The notes under the pieces are model-generated. The model was not told where the DNA came from, searched no databases, and was given only the letters and a program-made list of their open reading frames with translations. This document shows, in pieces, positions 1 to 7,728 of a stretch of 64,000 nt of DNA (position 1 is the stretch's first letter; the number at the start of each line of letters is the position of its first letter). Both the position numbers and the translations under genes were made by a program. Source of the DNA: Scatomonas sp963930955 (lineage in GTDB: Bacteria > Bacillota > Clostridia > Lachnospirales > Lachnospiraceae); assembly GCA_963930955.1 (NCBI GenBank), contig OZ006967.1:1798001-1862000 (forward strand). Direction: 5' to 3'.

Positions 1-263
1 TCAGCTTTATAGATGCCGGTGTAATCCACTACCAGACAATTGGTGATCACCAGGTCCAGATCCCCGTCAGCGCTGGCGGTGGTCACAGACTGGCCCATGC
101 CGTCCCGGAGGGTTTTTCCGCCTCCGAATTTGCTTTCATCCCCGTAGGTGGTGTAATCTTTCTCCACCTCGATTACCAGATCCGTATCCGCCAGGCGAAC
201 CTTATCGCCCACGGTGGGACCGTACATCATTGCGTATTTCTCGCCGGATATTTTCGTGCTCAT
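1..263 (-). CDS. ureC: Urease subunit alpha, N-terminal fragment (cut by window edge)
   Basis: This is the first 87 codons of the urease catalytic subunit, which hydrolyses urea to ammonia and carbamate at a di-nickel site. The visible protein includes YAMMYGPTVGDKVRLADTDL, the conserved start of bacterial UreC. The nickel ligands and carbamylated lysine lie further downstream, outside the window. The ATG (minus strand, 263-261) has a CGGAGG ribosome binding site just upstream. It follows ureB by 15 bases, so ureA, ureB and ureC form one operon with separate subunits, as in most bacteria. Ammonia from urea would supply nitrogen. Confidence 0.95.
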   Translation of the reverse strand, partial: MSTKISGEKYAMMYGPTVGDKVRLADTDLVIEVEKDYTTYGDESKFGGGKTLRDGMGQSVTTASADGDLDLVITNCLVVDYTGIYKA

Positions 264-278
264 GTGAATCCCTCCGTT

Positions 279-641
279 TTATCTGATAAAACCTTTTTGC
301 TTTGCCTTTTCTACAGCAGCTGCTTTTGTTGTTTCCGTAGCCTGTGCCCGGGTCAGATCGTTGAGGCCGAATATGCGCCCTGTTCCGCCCATGGCAGTTA
401 GCTGTACTTCTTTTTCTTCCCCCGGCTCAAAGCGCACGGAAGTGCCGGAAGGGATGTCCAGGTGAAAGCCGTAGGCCTTCTCCCGGTCAAAGGAGAGGCA
501 GCGGTTGACCTCAAAAAAATGGAAATGAGATCCTACCTGTACGGGACGGTCGCCTGTGTTGGCCACCAGCAGAGTCAGAGAGGGTTTTCCTTCATTTAGG
601 ACGATTTCCCTGTCCAGGGGCATGATTTCTCCAATTTTCAT
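279..641 (-). CDS. ureB: Urease subunit beta
   Basis: The 120-residue product is the small urease beta subunit, a structural part of the urease trimer. It carries the typical HFHFFEVN segment (residues 40-47), the RLDIPSGT-like strand (HLDIPSGTSVRFEPGE, about 60-75) and the FGLNDLT motif near residue 91. The length is slightly longer than the usual 100-110 because of a Lys/Ala-rich tail ending KAKQKGFIR. It lies 12 bases after ureA and 15 before ureC on the same strand. Assignment is by direct motif recognition and gene order. Confidence 0.95.
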   Translation of the reverse strand: MKIGEIMPLDREIVLNEGKPSLTLLVANTGDRPVQVGSHFHFFEVNRCLSFDREKAYGFHLDIPSGTSVRFEPGEEKEVQLTAMGGTGRIFGLNDLTRAQATETTKAAAVEKAKQKGFIR

Positions 642-653
642 ACTCGTTACCTC

Positions 654-956
654 CTAGCGAATGGGATTGTGAACGGTAACCATTTTAGTACCGTCAGGGA
701 AGGTGGCTTCAACCTGGACCTCTGTTACCAGATCGGCTACACCCTCCATTACATCTTCTTTTGCCAGCAGACCGGCGCCTAGATGCATCAGTTCCGTTAC
801 CGTTTTTCCATCCCGGGCCATTTCCATCAATTCTGAACTGATGAAAGCTACAGATTCGGGATAATTCAGTTTCAGTCCCCGCTCCTTTCGTTCTCTGGCC
901 AAAGATCCGGCCAGATGAAGCAGGAGTTTTTCCTGTTCTTTGGGTAGCAGACGCAT
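654..956 (-). CDS. ureA: Urease subunit gamma
   Basis: The 100-residue product matches the urease gamma subunit in length and motifs: it starts MRLLPKEQEKLLLHLAG, has LNYPESVAFIS (about 30-40) and ends PDGTKMVTVHNPIR, the usual UreA ending. It is the first gene of the operon. The start codon is preceded by an ACGGAGG ribosome binding site. Its leader is about 200 bases long and carries a promoter and a terminator-like hairpin (described separately), so expression is probably controlled after initiation as well as at the promoter. Confidence 0.95.
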   Translation of the reverse strand: MRLLPKEQEKLLLHLAGSLARERKERGLKLNYPESVAFISSELMEMARDGKTVTELMHLGAGLLAKEDVMEGVADLVTEVQVEATFPDGTKMVTVHNPIR

Positions 957-1111
957 ATGTATACCTCCGTTTTGTCATTATGTTTACGTATCGAAAAGCC
1001 GGATTTCCGGTGTCCGGACTGACCAGCCGGCTTTTGTAAAATACGGAAGCCCCATGAAGGCAGCTTCCGAGATGCAGGCAGCTGCCGGAAACGCCGGTTT
1101 GCCGCTGCAAC
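957..1111 (-). other. Structured leader of the urease operon
   Basis: No gene fits in this stretch between the leader terminator and ureA. Read on the minus strand it is GC-rich and can fold: bases 1027-1035 and 994-1002 pair perfectly over 9 bp (AAAAGCCGG with CCGGCUUUU) and several GGAAGC/GCUUCC and CCGG repeats could pair with alternatives. I do not recognise a known riboswitch class here. It could be part of an attenuation switch or simply a stable 5' UTR. Confidence 0.4.
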
Positions 1112-1150
1112 AAAAAAAGCAGACGAAGACTTTTGGACGTCTTCGTCTGC
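1112..1150 (-). terminator. Terminator-like hairpin in the ure leader
   Basis: On the minus strand a perfect 12-bp stem (GCAGACGAAGAC, 1150-1139, with GTCTTCGTCTGC, 1130-1119) and 8-base loop are followed by seven U residues (1118-1112). The hairpin begins about 5 bases after the predicted transcription start of the ure promoter, so it would end most transcripts at about 45 nt unless an antitermination mechanism intervenes. On the plus strand there is no U tract, so it is oriented toward urease. Confidence 0.75.
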
Positions 1151-1161
1151 TTATGGGCTGT

Positions 1162-1190
1162 ACTATAGCACAGCGGAAAAAAATTGTCAA
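1162..1190 (-). promoter_or_regulatory. SigmaA-type promoter for ureABC
   Basis: On the minus strand there is TTGACA (1190-1185), a 17-base spacer and TATAGT (1167-1162), with an extended -10 TGC just before it. Transcription should start near 1155. It is the only good promoter between mglB and ureA on this strand. Confidence 0.8.
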
Positions 1191-1345
1191 ATACTTTATT
1201 TGTCAATATTATTTTGGGTTTCGGAGAGCAAAGTATAAATTTCAATGTAGAACAAAAGAAAATCTATGTAAAACAGAAAAGGGAATCGCTATACTTTTTC
1301 TATAAACAAGAGCACTGAGAAAGTGCGAATGGAAGGAGAAAGCAT

Positions 1346-2668
1346 ATGAAAAAAAAGATTGTGGCTCTGATGATGGTTGCGGCATTCGGAATGTCCATGG
1401 CTGCATGCGGATCCAGCAATGATTCCGCACCCGAGGCAACCTCCGGTGACTCAACCGTAGAAACAAGCAGCGCAGCCGGCGGTGACGAGGCTGAAGCAGG
1501 CGGAGAGGTGGCTAACAAAGATAAACCTCTGGTATGGTTTAACCGTCAGCCCTCCAACAGCTCCACCGGAGAACTGGATATGGCAGCACTCAGCTTCAAT
1601 GAGGATACATACTACGTAGGATTCGATGCAAACCAGGGTGCAGAACTTCAGGGTACCATGGTAAAGGATTACATCGAAGCGAATATTGATTCTATTGACC
1701 GCGACGGCGACGGCGTGATCGGCTATGTACTGGCAATCGGCGATATCGGACACAATGACTCCATTGCCCGTACCAGAGGCGTTCGTAAAGCTCTGGGAAC
1801 CGGCGTTGACAAAGACGGAAACATCAACAGCGAGCCGGTAGGAACCAATGCAGACGGTTCTTCCGCAGCTGTACAGGACGGCACCCTGGAGATCAACGGA
1901 AAAACCTACACCGTTCGCGAGCTGGCTTCTCAGGAAATGAAGAACTCCGCGGGAGCTACCTGGGATGCGGCAACAGCCGGAAATGCCATCAATACCTGGG
2001 CTTCTTCCTTCGGTGATCAGATCGACGTAGTTGTTTCCAACAACGATGGTATGGGAATGTCTATGTTCAATGCCTGGTCTAAAGATAATCATGTACCCAC
2101 CTTCGGATATGACGCTAACAACGATGCTGTTGCAGCTATCGCAGACGGATACGGCGGAACCATCAGCCAGCATGCAGATGTTCAGGCTTATCTGACACTC
2201 CGTGTACTCCGCAACGCTCTTGACGGCGTAGATATCGATACTGGTATCGGAACTGCGGATGAGGCTGGAAACGTTCTGACAGACGATGTATATGTATACA
2301 ACGCAGACGAGCGCTCCTACTACGCACTGAATGTTGCGGTTACCGCAGAGAACTATCAGGAATTCACCGATTCCACCAAGGTATACGAGCCGGTTTCCAA
2401 TCAGCTGGATGCAAGCACATCTCCTGAAAAGACCGTATGGCTGGATATCTATAACGCAGCGGACAACTTCCTGAGCGCTACCTATCAGCCGCTGCTTCAG
2501 AATTACGATGATCTGCTGAACCTGAAGGTTGACTACATCGGCGGTGACGGACAGACAGAGTCCAATATCACAAACCGTCTGGGCAACCCCGGTCAGTATG
2601 ATGCATTCGCCATCAACATGGTAAAGACCGATAATGCAGCTTCCTATACAGCTATCCTGAGTCAGTAA
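1346..2668 (+). CDS. mglB: Galactose/glucose-type ABC transporter substrate-binding lipoprotein, apparently circularly permuted
   Basis: This 440-residue lipoprotein (signal peptide with lipobox MAAC, Cys21) is an MglB-family sugar-binding protein. The order of its parts is unusual. The mature protein opens with PLVWFNRQP (about 61-69), YYVGFDANQGAELQG and DRDGDGVIGYVLAIGDIGHN, segments that normally start about 100 residues into the family. It then runs to the usual family end (YALNVAVTAENYQEF). After that, residues 363-440 supply the part normally at the mature N-terminus (VWLDIYNAADNFLS, then DAFAINMVKTDNAASYTAIL). The binding protein at 10552-11610 has the normal order and gives an in-window ruler. 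It heads the mglBAC operon; a hairpin follows it. I saw no convincing promoter in 1191-1345, only weak -10-like boxes (1234-1239, 1290-1295). The family call is firm; the permutation is read from the sequence. Confidence 0.88.
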   Translation: MKKKIVALMMVAAFGMSMAACGSSNDSAPEATSGDSTVETSSAAGGDEAEAGGEVANKDKPLVWFNRQPSNSSTGELDMAALSFNEDTYYVGFDANQGAELQGTMVKDYIEANIDSIDRDGDGVIGYVLAIGDIGHNDSIARTRGVRKALGTGVDKDGNINSEPVGTNADGSSAAVQDGTLEINGKTYTVRELASQEMKNSAGATWDAATAGNAINTWASSFGDQIDVVVSNNDGMGMSMFNAWSKDNHVPTFGYDANNDAVAAIADGYGGTISQHADVQAYLTLRVLRNALDGVDIDTGIGTADEAGNVLTDDVYVYNADERSYYALNVAVTAENYQEFTDSTKVYEPVSNQLDASTSPEKTVWLDIYNAADNFLSATYQPLLQNYDDLLNLKVDYIGGDGQTESNITNRLGNPGQYDAFAINMVKTDNAASYTAILSQ

Positions 2669-2726
2669 GAAGTATCCTTGCACAGGCACCAAGTGCCGGG
2701 CAATTCGCAGGTATTATGGGTTAGAG

Positions 2727-2774
2727 AGGCCGGGGCCGCCGCAGCCGTTTCCTGCGGCGGCCCCAGCCTTTTTT
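2727..2774 (+). terminator. Hairpin terminator between mglB and mglA
   Basis: A perfect 13-bp GC-rich stem (2732-2744 with 2752-2764, loop of 7) is followed by a U tract (2769-2774). As it lies inside the operon, it probably lets only part of the transcripts continue, so that the binding protein is made in excess over the membrane components. It may also protect the mglB mRNA from 3' decay. Confidence 0.8.
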
Positions 2775-2801
2775 AAAACGATTCATACAGGAGTAAAAAC
2801 G

Positions 2802-4310
2802 ATGACAGATAAGAAAGATGATATTGTCTTATCGATACGTGGAATGAGCAAGTCTTTCGGCAGGAACCGGGTTCTGGATCACATCAGTATGGATGTGAGA
2901 CGCGGAACCGTCATGGGACTGATGGGTGAAAACGGAGCTGGAAAGTCTACCATGATGAAATGTCTTTTCGGTACCTATCAGAAGGATGAGGGCTCTATTT
3001 TCCTCGATGGTAAGGAAGTAAGTTTTTCCGGCCCCAAGGACGCTCTTGAGAACGGGATCGCCATGGTTCATCAGGAGCTGAATCAGTGTCTGGAAAGAAA
3101 CGTAATAGACAATCTGTTCCTTGGAAGATATCCGGTTAATTCCGTAGGCGTTATCGATGAGGGCAGAATGAAAAAGGAAGCCTCCGAACTTTTCCGTAAG
3201 CTGGGGATGACCGTGAACCTTACCCAGCCCATGCGGAATATGTCTGTTTCCCAGAGGCAGATGTGTGAGATCGCAAAGGCAATTTCCTATAATTCAAAAG
3301 TGATTGTTCTGGATGAGCCTACATCCTCCCTGACGGTCCAGGAAGTAGACAAGCTGTTCGAGATGATGCGGATGCTGAAGGAGCAGGGAATCGCCCTGAT
3401 CTATATTTCTCACAAAATGGATGAGATTTTTGAGATCTGTGATGATATCTCCGTACTCCGGGATGGTAATCTGGTAATGACCAAGCATGCGAAGGATACC
3501 AACATGAACGAACTGATCGCCGCCATGGTAGGCCGTTCGCTGGAAAACCGTTTCCCGCCGGTAGACAATACTCCCGGGGATGTGATCCTCTCCGTACAGC
3601 ATCTGTCCACTAAATTTGAACCGCACCTTCAGGATATATCCTTTGATGTCCGGGAAGGAGAGATTTTCGGACTGTACGGTCTGGTAGGCGCAGGACGGAC
3701 AGAACTTTTGGAAACCATCTTCGGCGTTCGGACCAGAGCTGCCGGGCGTGTATATTTTAACAACCGTCTGATGAATTTCGGCAATGCCAAAGAAGCCATG
3801 GAACATGGATTCGCAATGATCACGGAGGAACGGAAGGCCAACGGACTCTTCCTGAAGAGCGACCTTACCTTTAACACAACGATTGCGAATCTGGACCGCT
3901 ACAAGTCGGGAATATCCCTTTCGGATGCCAAAATGATCAAGGCCACGGCCAAAGAGATCAAAGTCATGCACACCAAATGTATGGGGCCGGATGACATGAT
4001 CACCAGTCTTTCCGGAGGAAATCAGCAGAAAGTGATTTTCGGAAGATGGCTGGAGAGAAATCCTCAGATCTTTATGATGGATGAGCCTACCCGTGGAATT
4101 GATGTCGGCGCCAAATATGAGATTTATGAACTGATCATCAATATGGCCAAACAGGGCAAAACCATTATCGTAGTATCCTCTGAGATGCCAGAGATCCTGG
4201 GCATCACCAACCGGATCGGCGTAATGTCCAATGGCCGGCTTTCCGGAATTGTTAACACAAAAGAGACAGATCAGGAAGAGCTGTTGAGGCTCAGTGCAAA
4301 ATACCTATAA
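2802..4310 (+). CDS. mglA: Galactose/methyl-galactoside ABC transporter ATP-binding protein
   Basis: The 502-residue protein has two ABC ATPase domains in tandem, as in MglA/RbsA. Domain 1 has Walker A GENGAGKSTMMK (about 45-56), signature-like VSQRQMCEIAKA and Walker B VIVLDEPTSSL. Domain 2 (from about 265) has a degenerate Walker A, GLVGAGRTELLE, a full LSGGNQQKV signature and Walker B IFMMDEPTRGID. An asymmetric second Walker A is normal in this family. It energises sugar uptake with the permease that starts 18 bases downstream. The ATG has a CAGGAG ribosome binding site. Confidence 0.93.
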   Translation: MTDKKDDIVLSIRGMSKSFGRNRVLDHISMDVRRGTVMGLMGENGAGKSTMMKCLFGTYQKDEGSIFLDGKEVSFSGPKDALENGIAMVHQELNQCLERNVIDNLFLGRYPVNSVGVIDEGRMKKEASELFRKLGMTVNLTQPMRNMSVSQRQMCEIAKAISYNSKVIVLDEPTSSLTVQEVDKLFEMMRMLKEQGIALIYISHKMDEIFEICDDISVLRDGNLVMTKHAKDTNMNELIAAMVGRSLENRFPPVDNTPGDVILSVQHLSTKFEPHLQDISFDVREGEIFGLYGLVGAGRTELLETIFGVRTRAAGRVYFNNRLMNFGNAKEAMEHGFAMITEERKANGLFLKSDLTFNTTIANLDRYKSGISLSDAKMIKATAKEIKVMHTKCMGPDDMITSLSGGNQQKVIFGRWLERNPQIFMMDEPTRGIDVGAKYEIYELIINMAKQGKTIIVVSSEMPEILGITNRIGVMSNGRLSGIVNTKETDQEELLRLSAKYL

Positions 4311-4328
4311 TAAGGGAGAGTAACAGAT

Positions 4329-5984
4329 ATGGCGAATGGAAATGATAAGATTCTGACAGCTGAGCAGGAAGCAAAGCTTCGTCAGCCGATCGATGATTAC
4401 ATTGGTAAGATTCAGGCAAAGATCGACGGCCTGAGAACGGACGGCACGGACAGAGTTGTTTCTCTTCAGAACATGATGGACAGTGTCAAGAGAGACAAAA
4501 ACTATACGAAAGATGAAAAAGCCAGCAGGCTGGCGGAACTCCACAAAGAGCTGGAGAAGGCAAAAGCAGTGGAAGCCAAAAATAAAGATCAGGTTTCCAA
4601 ACTGATCAATGAGGGCGTGGATTATCTGAAAGCCCACTACGATCAGGAGTATTATCAGCCTGTATGCGAAAGCTGTGCCAATGAAAAAGTCCTGGCAAAG
4701 GAAAAATATGAAAAAAGACTGAGCGAACTGGCCAAAGAACATCAGGAGATCCTTTCCAAACTTTCCTCTCATCAGGAAATCAAGGATGAAAACTATGTTT
4801 ATAAAAACCGTCAGTTCGACGCAAAAATGGAGCTGGAAAAGGATTATCAGGAAATTAAGGACAGAAGGCACGCTGCGTTTAATCACAGATACCATCTGAT
4901 CGACCTCCTGAGAATGTCCAAGTTTACCTTTGGTGAGAACAGAGCGCAGAAGTGGGAAAACTACAAATATACCTTTAACAGAAGACAGTTCCTGCTGAAA
5001 AATGGTCTGTATATTGCCATTCTGGCCATCTTTATTGTCCTCTGTATCGTAACGCCTATGATCAAAGGACAGCAGCTGCTGACCTATACGAATATTTTGA
5101 ACATTCTGCAGCAGGCATCTCCCAGAATGTTCCTGGCTTTAGGAGTAGCGGGTCTGATCCTGCTGGCAGGTACAGACCTTTCCATCGGACGTATGGTTGG
5201 TATGGGTATGACCACAGCTACCATTATCATGCATCAGGGTATTAATACCGGCGGCGTGTTCGGACACATTTTTGATTTTACCGGACTGCCCATCGGTGTA
5301 AGGATTATTTTCGCGCTGATCATGTGTATTATCCTGTGTACCGTATTTACCACCATTGCAGGCTTCTTTACAGCTAAATTTAAGATGCACCCCTTTATTT
5401 CTACCATGGCAAACATGCTGATCATCTTTGGTCTGGTAACCTACGCTACAAAGGGTGTTTCCTTCGGTGCAATCGAGCCCACCATTCCGAATATGGTGAT
5501 CCCGAAGCTGAACGGCTTCCCCACCATTATTCTCTGGGCAATTGCAGCCATCGTAATCGTTTGGTTTATCTGGAATAAAACAACCTTCGGAAAAAATCTG
5601 TATGCAGTAGGCGGAAACCCGGAGGCAGCTTCCGTTTCCGGTATCTCTGTATTTGCAGTAACCGTAGGCGCTTTCATTCTTGCAGGTATCCTGTACGGAT
5701 TTGGTTCCTGGCTTGAGTGCCTTCGTATGGTTGGTTCCGGTTCTGCCGCTTACGGTCAGGGCTGGGAGACAGATGCCATCGCAGCCAGCGTAGTAGGTGG
5801 TGTATCCTTCACAGGTGGTATCGGAAAGATTTCCGGCGCCGTAGTCGGTGTGCTGATCTTTACCGCCCTTACCTACTCTCTTACGATTCTGGGTATTGAT
5901 ACGAACCTTCAGTTTGTATTCTCCGGTATCATCATTCTGGTAGCCGTTACTCTGGACTGCCTGAAATACGTTCAGAAAAAATAA
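4329..5984 (+). CDS. mglC: Galactose/methyl-galactoside ABC transporter permease with long N-terminal coiled-coil extension
   Basis: The C-terminal 325 or so residues (from about 226) are an MglC/RbsC-type permease with 8-10 membrane segments, including GVAGLILLAGTDLSIGRMVG, and the FGKNLYAVGGNPEAASVSGI loop. The family is usually about 330-340 residues. Here about 215 residues precede it, strongly charged and helical (Lys/Glu-rich, probable coiled coil), with a CESCANEK motif near 118-125 that could bind metal. The extension has no signal sequence and should lie in the cytoplasm. It is in frame with the permease with no internal stop, and the start has a GGGAGAG ribosome binding site, so it is not an annotation artefact. 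Its role is unknown. Last gene of mglBAC. Confidence 0.9.
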   Translation: MANGNDKILTAEQEAKLRQPIDDYIGKIQAKIDGLRTDGTDRVVSLQNMMDSVKRDKNYTKDEKASRLAELHKELEKAKAVEAKNKDQVSKLINEGVDYLKAHYDQEYYQPVCESCANEKVLAKEKYEKRLSELAKEHQEILSKLSSHQEIKDENYVYKNRQFDAKMELEKDYQEIKDRRHAAFNHRYHLIDLLRMSKFTFGENRAQKWENYKYTFNRRQFLLKNGLYIAILAIFIVLCIVTPMIKGQQLLTYTNILNILQQASPRMFLALGVAGLILLAGTDLSIGRMVGMGMTTATIIMHQGINTGGVFGHIFDFTGLPIGVRIIFALIMCIILCTVFTTIAGFFTAKFKMHPFISTMANMLIIFGLVTYATKGVSFGAIEPTIPNMVIPKLNGFPTIILWAIAAIVIVWFIWNKTTFGKNLYAVGGNPEAASVSGISVFAVTVGAFILAGILYGFGSWLECLRMVGSGSAAYGQGWETDAIAASVVGGVSFTGGIGKISGAVVGVLIFTALTYSLTILGIDTNLQFVFSGIIILVAVTLDCLKYVQKK

Positions 5985-6000
5985 TCAAATATTTATCATC

Positions 6001-6035
6001 AAAGAGCCAGACATTGTTCTGGCTCTTTGGCGTTT
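6001..6035 (+). terminator. Terminator after mglC
   Basis: A perfect 10-bp stem (AAAGAGCCAG 6001-6010 with CTGGCTCTTT 6019-6028, 8-base loop) follows the mglC stop by 16 bases. The downstream U tract is short and interrupted (GGCGTTTCT), so termination may be partial. Confidence 0.6.
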
Positions 6036-6046
6036 CTAAGAGCATA

Positions 6047-6075
6047 CTGACAAGTAGAAGAATTTCTGATATAAT
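6047..6075 (+). promoter_or_regulatory. SigmaA-type promoter for the two-component/sensor operon
   Basis: CTGACA (6047-6052), a 17-base spacer and a perfect TATAAT (6070-6075) preceded by TGA stand 37 bases before the response-regulator ATG. This makes the regulator operon separately transcribed from mglBAC. Confidence 0.75.
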
Positions 6076-6111
6076 ACTTGCGTTTGAGAAAACAGAAATA
6101 GGGAGAGTTAT

Positions 6112-7728
6112 ATGGATATCTATACGGTTCTTCTGGTGGATGACGAGGAAGAAGTAATACAGGTGATCATGAAAAAGATTAACTGGGAAGGGCTGGGCTT
6201 TTCCGTGATCGGCTATGCGGACAACGGGGCCAAGGCCCTGGAAATGGTGGAGGAGTATCAGCCGGATGTGGTGGTGACAGATATTAAAATGCCCTACATG
6301 GACGGGATGGAGTTGTCAAAACGGATTAAGACAGAATTTCCCGCTACAAAGATTCTGCTGTTTACCGGGTATGATGAATTCGAATATGCGAAAGAAGCGA
6401 TCCACCTGGAGGTGGAGGAATATCTTCTTAAGCCGGTAAACTCAATAGAATTAACAAACGTGCTGACGGAGCTGAAAATAAAGCTGGATCAGGAGATCAG
6501 CGAAAAGAGAAACGTAGCCACCCTGGAGAAACACTACCTGGAATCCCTGCCTCTTCTGCAGGCGGATTTTTATTCCGGACTGATTGAAGGCCGGGTCCGC
6601 GAGGAAGAAATCCCCGGCTTTTTAAGAAACTATCAGATCTCTTTTGAGGGACCCGGGTACTGCTGCCTGGTTGTGCATACCTCTTCCACCCAGGTGCCGG
6701 AGAATATGCTTCCATTTTTGCTTTCTACATCCGTACAGAAACAGGTACAGGAAAGACTGGGAGATAAATGGAGAGCAAAAACTTTCTCCTATCTGGGAAA
6801 CGCGGTTATGATCTGTCAGCTGAAAAGCGAGAATGATATTTCCGAGCTTACGGATGAATGTGACCGGTTCTGCAAATATGCCCTGAGGATCATCGGGGCA
6901 GTGGTAACCATCGGGGTGGGAAAGGTATGCCGGAGCCTGCTGGAACTGGCCCAGTCTTATACAGGGGCCAGAGAGGCAGTTTCCTACCGGGTCATCTACG
7001 GAACATCCAGAGCGATTAATATCCGGGAGATCGCCCCGAAAGAACTGGCCCGGCAGGAAGGGGAAAATGACGGAGAACTGGCCCGGCTCTTTAAAATGAT
7101 CCGTCTTGGTTCCGGTGAAGAAGTGCAGGCGGCAGCAGATCAATACTTAAAACAGCTGTTTTCCTCGGAAAACGCTCTGCAGCATAATATCGATATTATG
7201 GAACTGGTAAGCGCTTTATACAAATTTGCGGGAAGCAACAGTATTTTTGTAGAGGATTTTCCGGAAGATATGGGGAATTTATACAGCCGTCTGCTGAGCC
7301 AGAAGCCGGAAGAACTCCGGCAGTGGATGCTCCCCCTTTGTCTGCAGTTCCGGGAGCAGCTGATCCGCGCAAGAAGCACTTCCACCCAGTCCCTGGTTGC
7401 CAGGGCCGAGGAATATATCCGGAACCATTACGGGGATACAGATCTGTCTCTGGACAGTATCTGCCATGTACTGGGGGTTTCCAATTCTTATTTTTCTACC
7501 ATTTTCAAGAAGGAGACTGGAAAATCCTTTACCGGCTATCTGACAGATTTCCGTATGGAACGGGCTGCGAAACTGCTGATCGGCACCGGAGAAAAAAGCT
7601 ACATGATCGCGAAAAGTGTAGGGTATACGGATCCGAACTATTTCAGTTATGTGTTTAAGCGAAGGTTCGGGGTATCCCCTTCCAAATACAGGACGGAGCA
7701 GGGAGAAAGTGAGAAAAAAGATTTTTAA
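6112..7728 (+). CDS. Response regulator, YesN type (receiver plus AraC-family DNA-binding domain)
   Basis: The 538-residue protein has an N-terminal receiver domain (1-120) with acidic pocket D10-D11 and phospho-acceptor D57 in DVVVTDIKMPYMDG. A long middle region (about 130-420) has no motif I recognise. The C-terminal 100 residues are an AraC-type double helix-turn-helix (DSICHVLGVSNSYFSTIF, then SVGYTDPNYFSYVFKRRFG). This is the common YesN layout. It is expected to be phosphorylated by the overlapping YesM-type kinase and to activate sugar genes, most likely the adjacent mglBAC. The target operator is not identifiable from the sequence. Confidence 0.92.
   Translation: MDIYTVLLVDDEEEVIQVIMKKINWEGLGFSVIGYADNGAKALEMVEEYQPDVVVTDIKMPYMDGMELSKRIKTEFPATKILLFTGYDEFEYAKEAIHLEVEEYLLKPVNSIELTNVLTELKIKLDQEISEKRNVATLEKHYLESLPLLQADFYSGLIEGRVREEEIPGFLRNYQISFEGPGYCCLVVHTSSTQVPENMLPFLLSTSVQKQVQERLGDKWRAKTFSYLGNAVMICQLKSENDISELTDECDRFCKYALRIIGAVVTIGVGKVCRSLLELAQSYTGAREAVSYRVIYGTSRAINIREIAPKELARQEGENDGELARLFKMIRLGSGEEVQAAADQYLKQLFSSENALQHNIDIMELVSALYKFAGSNSIFVEDFPEDMGNLYSRLLSQKPEELRQWMLPLCLQFREQLIRARSTSTQSLVARAEEYIRNHYGDTDLSLDSICHVLGVSNSYFSTIFKKETGKSFTGYLTDFRMERAAKLLIGTGEKSYMIAKSVGYTDPNYFSYVFKRRFGVSPSKYRTEQGESEKKDF

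Noticed and set aside
1191..1345. Clear promoter or catabolite operator for mglB
   Set aside because: Only weak -10-like boxes without a matching -35 are visible, and no convincing cre or dyad; I would not annotate one.
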